Shown here: piece by piece, positions 15,856 to 22,265 of the stretch
How the letters are laid out: every line of letters starts with the position of its first letter
Numbering within the stretch: position 1 is the stretch's first letter
Virus record (IMG/VR): IMGVR_UViG_3300018046_000007
Span: 1 to 24,666 of that record
DNA: 24,666 nt
Source: a virus
Direction: 5' to 3' (one strand)
Notes under the pieces: model-generated
What the model was told of the DNA's origin: nothing
What the model saw: the letters and a program-made list of their open reading frames with translations, nothing else
The model's database searches: none
Position numbers and translations under genes: made by a program

Positions 15856-16458
15856 TTAATCTCCACTATATGTAACATCATCATCATCATTATATGAGCT
15901 AGGAGGACTTCTTTGCAAACCGTATTTAGGTGGATATGTTTTTACAGCATATGGTTTAGCTGCAGTCCCATATGTAATACCTGTTGGATCGCGGGTCTCT
16001 TTTATATGTTCTAAAGTTGCTGGGTCATCAGGATGACCCGGGCCAACTTGCTTCTGCATAATTTCTTGATCTGTTAAAGAACTTTCTGGGTCCTTTACTG
16101 AAGGAAGAGGCATTGGACGATAATGTTCCCCAGCCCCTACTGGTATATCATTATTATGTTGCGATGGTTGTCTTGAATATCCCATCCCCACATCCTCTGG
16201 AACATATTGCCCGTGAGCCTGATTAAGTTTTTGATCCCGACGGGGAATTGACGATGGCATTATACCATACATCCTATAAGCTGCCTCAGAACCCACTAAT
16301 CTAATAAGTCGTTCCTCATCGGATGTTGCCCCGGCCATCGATGCGTCCATAAAATTTTTACATTTCTGAACCGACTTACCATCCAGCTGCGGGCCACCAC
16401 CGATAGAAAAACCGTTTTCTGCAATTCTTTCTACAGCCATAATTTTTTTCCGTTCCAT
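15856..16458 (-). CDS. Unknown first gene of the structural operon (Pro-rich, acidic tail)
   Basis: A 200-residue protein of no recognised family. It is polar, with many Pro, Gly, Asp and Gln, and looks mostly disordered apart from a helical part at about 28-75 (FMDASMAGATSDEERLIRLV). The C-terminus has a run of Asp (NDDDDVTYSGD). The ATG at 16458 is 5 bases after the TAA of the TnpB remnant. The in-frame ATG at 16440 has GGA 8 bases upstream and gives an MA- start like its neighbours, so it may be the true start. Leading the head operon suggests a head assembly or internal head protein, but nothing in the sequence proves this. Confidence 0.65.
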   Translation of the reverse strand: MERKKIMAVERIAENGFSIGGGPQLDGKSVQKCKNFMDASMAGATSDEERLIRLVGSEAAYRMYGIMPSSIPRRDQKLNQAHGQYVPEDVGMGYSRQPSQHNNDIPVGAGEHYRPMPLPSVKDPESSLTDQEIMQKQVGPGHPDDPATLEHIKETRDPTGITYGTAAKPYAVKTYPPKYGLQRSPPSSYNDDDDVTYSGD

Positions 16459-16463
16459 AAAAC

Positions 16464-16640
16464 TTACTCAAATCTAACATTGTTAGATTTGACGTTTACT
16501 TCCTGCTTCAAAGAAACAGCTTCTGAGTCACGTACCTCTTGAAGTCTTACACTTTCTCCACAGGCTTTAATTCCTCTCGAACTGAGAGTACTCAAACCAT
16601 ATTTTTCCTGACAAATAGATGCGTTTAAATCTCTGTCTAA
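16464..16640 (-). pseudogene. tnpB: 3' remnant of an IS200/IS605 tnpB (OrfB) gene
   Basis: One minus-strand frame is open for 58 codons from 16640 to TAA at 16464-16466, with no start codon and a stop (TAA, 16641-16643) directly before it. It begins LDRDLNAS, the RuvC-III motif of TnpB with its catalytic Asp. It continues GLSTLSSRGIKACGE, then SEAVSLKQEVN, the familiar tail of many TnpB/OrfB proteins (DRDxNA, then ACGE, then KQE). RuvC-I, RuvC-II and the first zinc-ribbon Cys pair are missing, so it cannot act as a nuclease. It lies in the gap between the divergent blocks and ends 5 bases before the first structural gene. An insertion followed by loss of the 5' part is the simplest history. 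Confidence 0.82.
16468..16492. repeat. Perfect 25-bp palindrome
   Basis: TCAAATCTAACA (16468-16479), a central T, then TGTTAGATTTGA (16481-16492). It overlaps the last codons of the tnpB remnant and lies 10 bases before the first structural gene. It could be the right-end hairpin of the former IS element, an operator, or a leader hairpin in the late mRNA. No U-run follows, so it is not a classical terminator. Confidence 0.85.
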
Positions 16641-16654
16641 TTAACAATTAATAT
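16638..16654 (+). promoter_or_regulatory. Degenerate copy of the 17-mer promoter motif
   Basis: TAATTAACAATTAATAT matches TAATAATCTCTTAATAT at 13 of 17 positions without gaps. TATAAATA begins 7 bases and TATATACA 13 bases further on. It could drive the terminase operon, but the AT-rich setting makes chance similarity likely. Confidence 0.3.
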
Positions 16655-16659
16655 TGCCT

Positions 16660-16750
16660 TATATAAATATATACACGCGAAAACCAAAATTTAATTAATT
16701 TTTTTTATATTTTAGTATTTTTTATCAATTGCCGTGTATATATTTATATA
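16660..16750. repeat. 18-bp perfect inverted repeat in the divergent promoter region
   Basis: TATATAAATATATACACG (16660-16677) recurs inverted at 16733-16750 with 55 AT-rich bases between. Each arm contains TATAAATA; the left arm reads rightward and the right arm leftward. It may hold two facing promoter boxes or an operator for a regulator that controls both operons. Confidence 0.75.
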
Positions 16751-16797
16751 GGGTTTTATATCAATTTTTTAACTTAAAGGGGGGTTAAAACACCATT

Positions 16798-17187
16798 ATG
16801 ATACCAAATGCACCTCAAAATGTGCCTGTAAGACGCAATCGCAAAACGCTGATGAAACAGTTCCTAGGTTGCTTTGCACAAAATTTATGTAATGTCCAAA
16901 AAACATGTGAGGATATAAAAATACCTCGAGCAATATACATGGAATGGATAGAAACATCCCCAAGTTTTCTTGGAGCGTGTGAAGCTATTCGTGGACAAAT
17001 CATTGATAAATGTGAAGCCAATCTCCTAGATGGAATTGAAAAAGGAGATATTGCACTATCAAAATACTGGTTAGAACACCAAAGTGATAGATGGAAAGCT
17101 CCAAAAATTCCTGGAAAGATGGATGGTGGAAATTTCAAAATTGAAATTGAACGCCAAAACATAAATCCTAAACCCACAGATAAATAA
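16798..17187 (+). CDS. terS: Terminase small subunit
   Basis: A 129-residue DNA-recognition subunit of the packaging motor. Its helix-turn-helix-type N-terminal domain reads KQFLGCFAQNLCNVQKTCED (19-38), then IPRAIYMEWIETSPSF (41-56). This is followed by the conserved second half with CEANLLDGIEKGDIALSKYW (74-93), typical of small terminases of the phBC6A51 kind. It lies directly upstream of TerL. The GGGGGG ribosome site is about 13 bases before the ATG, a long spacing. No other in-frame start is better placed. A long minus-strand frame opposite is a shadow. Confidence 0.78.
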   Translation: MIPNAPQNVPVRRNRKTLMKQFLGCFAQNLCNVQKTCEDIKIPRAIYMEWIETSPSFLGACEAIRGQIIDKCEANLLDGIEKGDIALSKYWLEHQSDRWKAPKIPGKMDGGNFKIEIERQNINPKPTDK

Positions 17188-17199
17188 AACATTCTCGAA

Positions 17200-18699
17200 A
17201 TGGTACATTCTCGCCACAAAACTCGTAGTTCCAAAAAATTTGCTGAACTATCTGGGGATAAAAAGCCTACAGGTGGCTTGCCAACTATCACACGTAATGG
17301 CAAACCACTCATTTTGCCGGAATTTACTCCCGCTCAACGGAAGGTTTTTGAAGACACAGAACATCAATTTATAGTCTTTTGCAAAGGTCGTCGAGTTGGA
17401 GGAACCCTGGGAGCTGCAATCTTTTGTATAGAACAGCTATTACGAGGAAAGCAAATTTTATGGGTTGATACACGCCAAGCAAACCTACCAGTCTATTATA
17501 TAAAATATTTTTTACCGTACCTTAATCAAATTAAAAAAGATGCTTGGAACTGGAAAAAATCCAAAAATGAACTACAACTATTAAATGGAAATATGTGCAT
17601 GGCCAGTGCCGAAAAACCAGAAGGTCTCGAAGGTATGGCCTACGATATTATAATATGCAACGAAGCAGGAATTATTTTAAAAAATGACTATCTTTGGTTT
17701 AATGCCCTATCTCCGATGGTAATAGACCGCGCATGTCGTTGCTTTTTTGTTGGGACACCAAAAGGTAAAGTCTCCGCGTCAGGTTCCGAACACCTATACT
17801 TTTCTTTCTATAAAAGAGGTTTATCAGATAACCCGGACTGGGCAAAATGGAAAACCTATACTGCTACCAGCTGGGATAATCCACATCTTCCCAAAGAAGA
17901 AATTCAGCGTTACATAGATGAGACCCCATCATTAATCAGGGATCAGGAAATCTATGCAAAATTTTCCGACATTAACAATGAAGTAATTTTTAAACCCGAG
18001 TGGTTTAGCTTTATATCTAAAAAAGATATAAAAGATCTAAAGTTTGATACAAAAATTATATCCTTGGATACAGCTTTTAAAGATAATGAAACAAACGACT
18101 TTTCGGTCGGGTCGGTTTGGGGAAAAGTTGGCGGAGGGGGTGGCGGCGGTGCTAAATATTACCTCTTGGACATGCTGGTCGAAAGATGTGCCTTTCCGGA
18201 CCTAATGCAAAAAACTATTGAACTTTACAATTTTTGGCTACCGGAAGTGGTCCTTATCGAGGACAGGGCCTCGGGACAGAGCCTTATCCAAATGCTACAA
18301 CATGAGACCACTATGCCTGTACGGCCTATCCCGGTTGATAGAGACAAAACAACACGCGCTGCAGCTACAACCCCGCTGTTTGAGCACGGACAAGTCCTTT
18401 TTGTTGTCCCGGGCCCTGCAGATGAATCAGCAGCATATCCAGACTATATAACAATGGCGGTAGATCAGCTAACAGTTTTCCCATTCGGGGAATTTGATGA
18501 TATCGTCGACTCCATCTCGCAAGCGTTAAATTTTTGGCGGGGTGATGCACCGTGGCAAGATATACCAAAAATATTTTCTACACCTATTCACAAATTTTCA
18601 GCCACCGTCGCTGGATATAATGCCAACGAAATAAATTTTGCACCTATCATTGGTAAATCAAAAGCAAAGACACAAATTTTAGAAGGATACTGGAAATAA
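17200..18699 (+). CDS. terL: Terminase large subunit (packaging ATPase and nuclease)
   Basis: A 499-residue motor protein that cuts and pumps phage DNA into proheads. The ATPase motif is a deviant Walker A, KGRRVGGT (62-69). The usual Lys before T is Gly and a Lys stands at the first position instead, as in lambda gpA. Walker B is DIIICNEAG (149-157), with E155. The RNase-H-like nuclease has IISLDTAF (D290), VLIEDRASGQSLIQML (351-366, E354/D355) and DDIVDSISQALNFW (433-446, D437). Residues 311-317 are seven Gly in a row, inserted in a loop of the nuclease domain. The start has no clear ribosome site and probably relies on coupling to TerS, 12 bases upstream. Confidence 0.93.
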   Translation: MVHSRHKTRSSKKFAELSGDKKPTGGLPTITRNGKPLILPEFTPAQRKVFEDTEHQFIVFCKGRRVGGTLGAAIFCIEQLLRGKQILWVDTRQANLPVYYIKYFLPYLNQIKKDAWNWKKSKNELQLLNGNMCMASAEKPEGLEGMAYDIIICNEAGIILKNDYLWFNALSPMVIDRACRCFFVGTPKGKVSASGSEHLYFSFYKRGLSDNPDWAKWKTYTATSWDNPHLPKEEIQRYIDETPSLIRDQEIYAKFSDINNEVIFKPEWFSFISKKDIKDLKFDTKIISLDTAFKDNETNDFSVGSVWGKVGGGGGGGAKYYLLDMLVERCAFPDLMQKTIELYNFWLPEVVLIEDRASGQSLIQMLQHETTMPVRPIPVDRDKTTRAAATTPLFEHGQVLFVVPGPADESAAYPDYITMAVDQLTVFPFGEFDDIVDSISQALNFWRGDAPWQDIPKIFSTPIHKFSATVAGYNANEINFAPIIGKSKAKTQILEGYWK

Positions 18700-18702
18700 C
18701 CT

Positions 18703-20193
18703 ATGGGACGATATCCAACATACGATCCAAACCAGGCCATTAATTGGTCCAAACCTGCCACAGAAAAACCCACAAATTTTTACGAACCGGATTTGTTATT
18801 AAGTCAACAGGGCGGAAACCCACTTAAAAACGAATTGATGATCCGTGAAACCGCTTGGAACTATTATCGAGTTCTGGGATATCTACCCAATCCGTCCGAG
18901 CTCCTACAAGGCATTGCCAAGGACATTTCGGAATTTAATTATATGCTGGAAGATCCTTTTGTAAATGGATTAATGTCCTCGAGAAAAGCAGGTACATTAT
19001 CCCGCCAGTGGAATTTGGATAGAGGAAAATGTCCAGAAAAACAATTTAAAATTATACACCAGATTTTTTCCGATTGGGATATTGAGTCAATAATTGACGA
19101 AATTTTATTAGCTAGTTTTTATGGCTATATGCCTGTGGAAATAAATTGGAAAAAAATCAAAAATAGTTGGTTACCAAAAGCAATGGTTCCAAAAGATCCT
19201 GATTGGGTTAGATTTTCAGATACAAATGAAGATAGATATTTAACAAAAAGGAATATGGTTACTGGTGAACCTTTACCACAATATAAAGTTTACATTGTGC
19301 GTTTCCGCGCAGGAAACTACAGCCGACCATATGGACGTCCACTGGCAGCTACCCTCTACTGGCCTTGCAAATTTGTACACGCTGGATTCAGGTTCTTCGA
19401 AACATTTATAGAAAAATATGGTATGCCCTGGATAAGCACCAAATACCCTCTAGGTACACAAGTGCAGCGCGTACAGCAGGTAATTGATATGCTCTCGTCA
19501 ACTACTCAAGATGGCGTCGTTGCAACACCAACTCAGTTCGAAACAGATTTACTAAATCTATCAGATAAAGCCTCAGCAGAAAACTATAAACTTTTTATAG
19601 ATCTGAATCACGAGGTCATGTCCATCAGTGTACTTGGACAGAACCTCACCACGAAAGTTGCTGGCGGTTCTTTTGCTGCCGCCAAAATTCATGGTGATGT
19701 TCGACAAGATATTATTATGGGTGATATACATATGGCAGAAATGCTTTTTAACACCACTATACGATGGATGTTTGATCTCAATTGGCCGGGATTACAACGC
19801 CCAAGATTTGAATTGATTGATAATCCAAAACCACAGGTCCAAGACGGACAAATGGCCCTGTACATTGCCCAGGCAGCACAATATAATTTCTTTTCAAACG
19901 AGTATTGGAAAAATAGATTTAATATGCTCGATGAGGAAATTAATCCTAATTTTGTTCCTATGTCCCCCGGTGGTGGAACAGGTGTTGGAACTCCGGGTGG
20001 AACCGATTCAAAAGTTCCCGGACCTGTAATGCCTCCAGTACAACCAATAGTACCTCATGCAGCCACAGAAGATACAGATTTTGATCCAGATCCAGAGATA
20101 GATGCGATGACGCATGATGTTACCGATGTCGCGCGTAACGAGGCTACATACGATAGTACTATTGACTCTGTTAAAAACTTAACTAGGCGTTAA
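18703..20193 (+). CDS. Portal protein (DUF935, Mu gp29-like)
   Basis: A 496-residue portal, the dodecameric ring at the head vertex through which DNA enters. It matches the DUF935 family over most of its length: ISEFNYMLEDPFVNGLMSSR (about 75-93), FYGYMPVEINWKK (about 138-150), PYGRPLAATLYWPCKFVHAG (about 206-225) with FIEKYGMPW, and RQDIIMGDIHMAEMLFNTTI (about 337-356). The C-terminal 80 residues are Gly/Pro- and Asp-rich and look flexible. The gene directly follows terL, as in Mu. No gpF-like minor head gene follows, which is unusual for a Mu-type head module. Confidence 0.9.
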   Translation: MGRYPTYDPNQAINWSKPATEKPTNFYEPDLLLSQQGGNPLKNELMIRETAWNYYRVLGYLPNPSELLQGIAKDISEFNYMLEDPFVNGLMSSRKAGTLSRQWNLDRGKCPEKQFKIIHQIFSDWDIESIIDEILLASFYGYMPVEINWKKIKNSWLPKAMVPKDPDWVRFSDTNEDRYLTKRNMVTGEPLPQYKVYIVRFRAGNYSRPYGRPLAATLYWPCKFVHAGFRFFETFIEKYGMPWISTKYPLGTQVQRVQQVIDMLSSTTQDGVVATPTQFETDLLNLSDKASAENYKLFIDLNHEVMSISVLGQNLTTKVAGGSFAAAKIHGDVRQDIIMGDIHMAEMLFNTTIRWMFDLNWPGLQRPRFELIDNPKPQVQDGQMALYIAQAAQYNFFSNEYWKNRFNMLDEEINPNFVPMSPGGGTGVGTPGGTDSKVPGPVMPPVQPIVPHAATEDTDFDPDPEIDAMTHDVTDVARNEATYDSTIDSVKNLTRR

Positions 20194-20206
20194 AAGGTGA
20201 TATGAG

Positions 20207-20575
20207 ATGGAAGAACGGCATAAAGAATCATTTCGAGATGAACTTGCGGACCGGGCAGCCTATTGTAACACTACCTGTGACCACGTATATGTCAAGAATG
20301 ACTCCTTGACAGAAAAGGTGCAAGAAATTGTGGAACCAATTTACCAGAAAAAAATCAAACCGTGGCAGCAGTTTATGGGAGTGTTTCTTATCGTCTGCAC
20401 AATCGGTGGATCCCTCTGGACTGGTATAAGTTCTTTCCAAAAACTCTCGGATCAGGTTACCACATTGGAGTCAGACCGGACCGTTAGAGACAGCAAAGTG
20501 GATTTACAATTGCAAAAACTGGATACATTGATAAGGTTGGAAACAAAATCAAATGGAGAAAAGGTATGGCGCTGA
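20207..20575 (+). CDS. Membrane-anchored coiled-coil protein, lysis-module candidate
   Basis: A 122-residue protein with a polar N-terminus containing two Cys (C20, C24), one clear membrane segment at about 56-76 (FMGVFLIVCTIGGSLWTGI), and a charged coiled-coil C-terminus (QKLSDQVTTLESD onward). It overlaps the holin-like gene by 10 bases, so it probably belongs to the lysis module as an XhlA-like or spanin-like accessory. No signal-peptide/lipobox pattern is seen. AAGG lies 9 bases before the ATG. The role is inferred from topology and neighbour. Confidence 0.62.
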   Translation: MEERHKESFRDELADRAAYCNTTCDHVYVKNDSLTEKVQEIVEPIYQKKIKPWQQFMGVFLIVCTIGGSLWTGISSFQKLSDQVTTLESDRTVRDSKVDLQLQKLDTLIRLETKSNGEKVWR

Positions 20576-20778
20576 AAACAATTGAAAAATTCTTGCTTAA
20601 TGAAGAGAAAAAAATCTCATTAACTAAACTCGGATCTTGGTTAATGGTCTTGGCAGGAGCAACCCTTTCAATCCTCACCGGACCCGTATGGTTGCTTATT
20701 GTTTGTAAATATGTCGTGGCAATCGGCGGCGGGACTGCTATTGCAGGGGCACGAGATGCCTATGCAAAAAAAGTCTGA
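20566..20778 (+). CDS. Putative holin
   Basis: A 70-residue protein with a charged N-terminus and two hydrophobic segments, about 22-38 (KLGSWLMVLAGATLSIL) and 42-62 (WLLIVCKYVVAIGGGTAIAG), ending in AYAKKV. Small size, two membrane segments and a basic tail are typical of holins, which pore the inner membrane and let the endolysin out. It overlaps the genes on both sides; GGAG lies 8 bases before the start. The endolysin gene is about 3.3 kb further right, so the lysis genes are split. Confidence 0.65.
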   Translation: MALKTIEKFLLNEEKKISLTKLGSWLMVLAGATLSILTGPVWLLIVCKYVVAIGGGTAIAGARDAYAKKV

Positions 20779-20929
20779 TTTGTCAGATTATGAAAGGGCC
20801 CAGCTCGATCGCATGTACGCGGACAGGGCCTTGGACATGACCTCTATCCCGGATGACAATGAATATTATATTTTGTGGATAGAAAAAAACTCGGAACTTT
20901 TCAGACGGGAGTGGGATAAAAATGTTTGA
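20756..20929 (+). CDS. Small acidic protein of unknown function
   Basis: A 57-residue product, starting MPMQKKSDLSDYERAQLDRM. The ATG at 20756 is chosen because AGGGG lies 6 bases upstream; an upstream ATG at 20699 would overlap most of the holin gene. It is rich in Asp, Glu, Arg and Tyr with no membrane segment. It overlaps the holin end by 23 bases and the next gene's start by 8 bases, so it looks like a coupled operon member. No family recognised. Confidence 0.55.
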   Translation: MPMQKKSDLSDYERAQLDRMYADRALDMTSIPDDNEYYILWIEKNSELFRREWDKNV

Positions 20930-21305
20930 ATTTGATATAGAAGATACTGCCACGCCACTTTTTGAAGATTTAATCCAAGCAGAAAACAACATGTCTGATC
21001 CGTTAAAACGGGCGGCGGACGAGGCCATAAAATCAGTCCACGAAAATTTTGAGGCTGGTGGGCGTCCTGCATGGCAACCACACAAAAAAGAAGTTCCGTG
21101 GCCCCTGCTTATGGATACAATGTCGCTGTACGATTCCATCGACGCAGAAATTCACGATAAAGAAGTATGGGTCCTTTCAACCGCCGAATATGCCCCCTAT
21201 CAAGATCTCGGGACGGAACATATCCCCGCGAGACCATTCCTGGTAATTCAAAATTCCGACGCGGACGAAATCGAGAAAATTATAGCCCAACATTTCGATC
21301 TGTAA
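20922..21305 (+). CDS. Virion morphogenesis protein, Mu gpG-like
   Basis: A 127-residue protein of the phage virion morphogenesis/tail completion family (Mu gpG, P2 gpS-like). Visible features: the helical N-terminus, FEAGGRPAWQPHKKEVPWPL (43-62), LLMDTMSLYDSIDAEI (62-77), WVLSTAEYAPYQDLGTEHIP (83-102) and ARPFLVIQ (103-110), then a closing helix. These correspond to the 'R.aWqp', 'll.dTg.L..Si', 'YA..q..G' and 'pARPF' signature. It acts in joining or completing tails. Here it is far from the other tail genes, on the opposite strand, behind the holin-like genes. Confidence 0.8.
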   Translation: MFEFDIEDTATPLFEDLIQAENNMSDPLKRAADEAIKSVHENFEAGGRPAWQPHKKEVPWPLLMDTMSLYDSIDAEIHDKEVWVLSTAEYAPYQDLGTEHIPARPFLVIQNSDADEIEKIIAQHFDL

Positions 21306-21339
21306 TAATCTCTTAATATTATTATTTAAAGTATAAATA
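21303..21339 (+). promoter_or_regulatory. Repeated two-part promoter motif, copy A
   Basis: TAATAATCTCTTAATAT (21303-21319), 12 bases, then TATAAATA (21332-21339), 17 bases before the ATG at 21357 with AAGGAG between. If TATAAATA is the -10 box, the 17-mer covers about -43 to -27. The 17-mer begins inside the stop of the preceding gene. Confidence 0.65.
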
Positions 21340-21356
21340 TTTTTTAAGGAGATACC

Positions 21357-21659
21357 ATGTATATTACAACTGATGTCGGGCTATTTGTAAAACATAACCA
21401 TAACCTAAATATGTGGATCATCCACCGCCACTATCCTACGATACAGCATGATGATGCACAAGACATACTGGGCCAAGTTTATCTTTATTTCGTGGAAAAG
21501 GATATTTTACGTCAGTATGATGCATCCAAAAGTAAATTTGATACGTGGATTACAAGTATAATTAAAAATAGATGTAAAAATTTTTTTAGAAATAACATGA
21601 CCCTAGCTTTTATAAAAATGGACGAAAATCTGGTTTATTTAGAGCAAGACGATGCTTAG
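21357..21659 (+). CDS. Sigma-factor region-2-like protein (minimal sigma candidate)
   Basis: A 100-residue protein whose middle matches the sigma-70/ECF region 2 layout. It has a helix ending in IQHDDAQDILGQVYLYFVEK (29-48), as in 'xxAEDLvQevFl', then LRQYDASKSKFDTWITSIIK (51-70) and NRCKNFFRNN (71-80), as in 'fdp.kgsf.tWl..Ia.Nr..d..R'. No region 4 helix-turn-helix follows, so it could only contact the -10 region, like phage T4 gp55. AAGGAG lies 7 bases upstream, and promoter copy A directly precedes it, which suggests autoregulation. A non-sigma role in DNA binding cannot be excluded. Confidence 0.6.
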   Translation: MYITTDVGLFVKHNHNLNMWIIHRHYPTIQHDDAQDILGQVYLYFVEKDILRQYDASKSKFDTWITSIIKNRCKNFFRNNMTLAFIKMDENLVYLEQDDA

Positions 21660-21879
21660 TTCCGAAGAAAAACGGGCCCGTTTTAATGCATATAGAAAAA
21701 AAAGAACTGCCCGCAATCAGGTTTTAAAAAATTTGCCCAAAGCCCGTGATTGCTTTATAGGAGATGATATAATATGCTTTCGCCTCGTGTGTATACACCC
21801 ATTTTGTAAAGATGATATAAAAAAGCACTGGAAAAATCCATATATACCTGATTATAGCGAGGATGAAAAAAATGACTGA
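21652..21879 (+). CDS. Small basic protein, unknown
   Basis: A 75-residue product overlapping the previous gene's stop by 8 bases (ATGCTTAG). The N-terminal 30 residues are very basic (EEKRARFNAYRKKRTARNQV), suggesting nucleic-acid or RNA polymerase contact. The middle has three Cys (CFRLVCIHPFC, about 42-52). It is translated with the sigma-like protein and could be its partner, but this is inference. No family recognised. Only a weak GAG-type ribosome site is seen. Confidence 0.5.
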   Translation: MLSSEEKRARFNAYRKKRTARNQVLKNLPKARDCFIGDDIICFRLVCIHPFCKDDIKKHWKNPYIPDYSEDEKND

Positions 21880-22231
21880 CGAAGAAAAAATCCTTAAAGA
21901 AATTGAAGACCAAATTGTTGCCGGGGAAGAAAAGGCTCTTAAAATTCCAGGGCTCATTGCCCTGTCCAAGTCCCGGGCCTTTATCCTACTAACAATCGAC
22001 CCCCACGGAAACCACACATCCCACTTATGGCTGCACAACTTAAATGCAACAGAACAACTGGGGGTAAAACATTACTTAACAGAAATATTAGGCTCATTAG
22101 TGGAAAGAGTCCTATTGCCAGAAGTTAAGCCCGTGATTTGTCCGCATTGTGGAAAGGAAGATCCAACGCACATGATACCTAATATCATAATTTTAGAATC
22201 TCCACCGGATGATGATGGATCCGTGTATTAA
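21872..22231 (+). CDS. Unknown protein with a Cys-pair (zinc-ribbon-like) motif
   Basis: A 119-residue product starting MTDEEKILKEIEDQI. The ATG at 21872 is preferred to 21863 because GAGG lies 9 bases before it but abuts the other. Acidic N-terminal helix, central hydrophobic segments (RAFILLTIDPHGNHTSHLWL, near 35-54), and ICPHCGKEDPTHM (near 87-99), a CxxC plus His arrangement like half a zinc site. It overlaps the preceding gene by 8 bases. Function unknown. Confidence 0.6.
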   Translation: MTDEEKILKEIEDQIVAGEEKALKIPGLIALSKSRAFILLTIDPHGNHTSHLWLHNLNATEQLGVKHYLTEILGSLVERVLLPEVKPVICPHCGKEDPTHMIPNIIILESPPDDDGSVY

Positions 22232-22265
22232 CAAAAGATTATACCCCTGTTACTTCAGGAACTTT

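Noticed and set aside
16459-16797. tRNA, CRISPR or att site in the divergent gap
   Set aside because: No cloverleaf, no regularly spaced repeats and no integrase nearby; the content is explained by the tnpB remnant and the AT-rich promoter region.
16815-17312. A 165-codon open frame on the minus strand opposite TerS and TerL
   Set aside because: It lies wholly opposite two recognised genes, has no ribosome site or family features, and reads as a shadow.
21332-21339. TATAAATA alone as proof of T4-type late promoters
   Set aside because: In AT-rich DNA this octamer arises by chance; only its fixed spacing from the repeated 17-mer makes it notable.
22209-22265. N-terminal extension of the methyltransferase
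   Set aside because: Not similar to the family, no ribosome site; the ATG at 22266 has AGGA and begins just before motif I.
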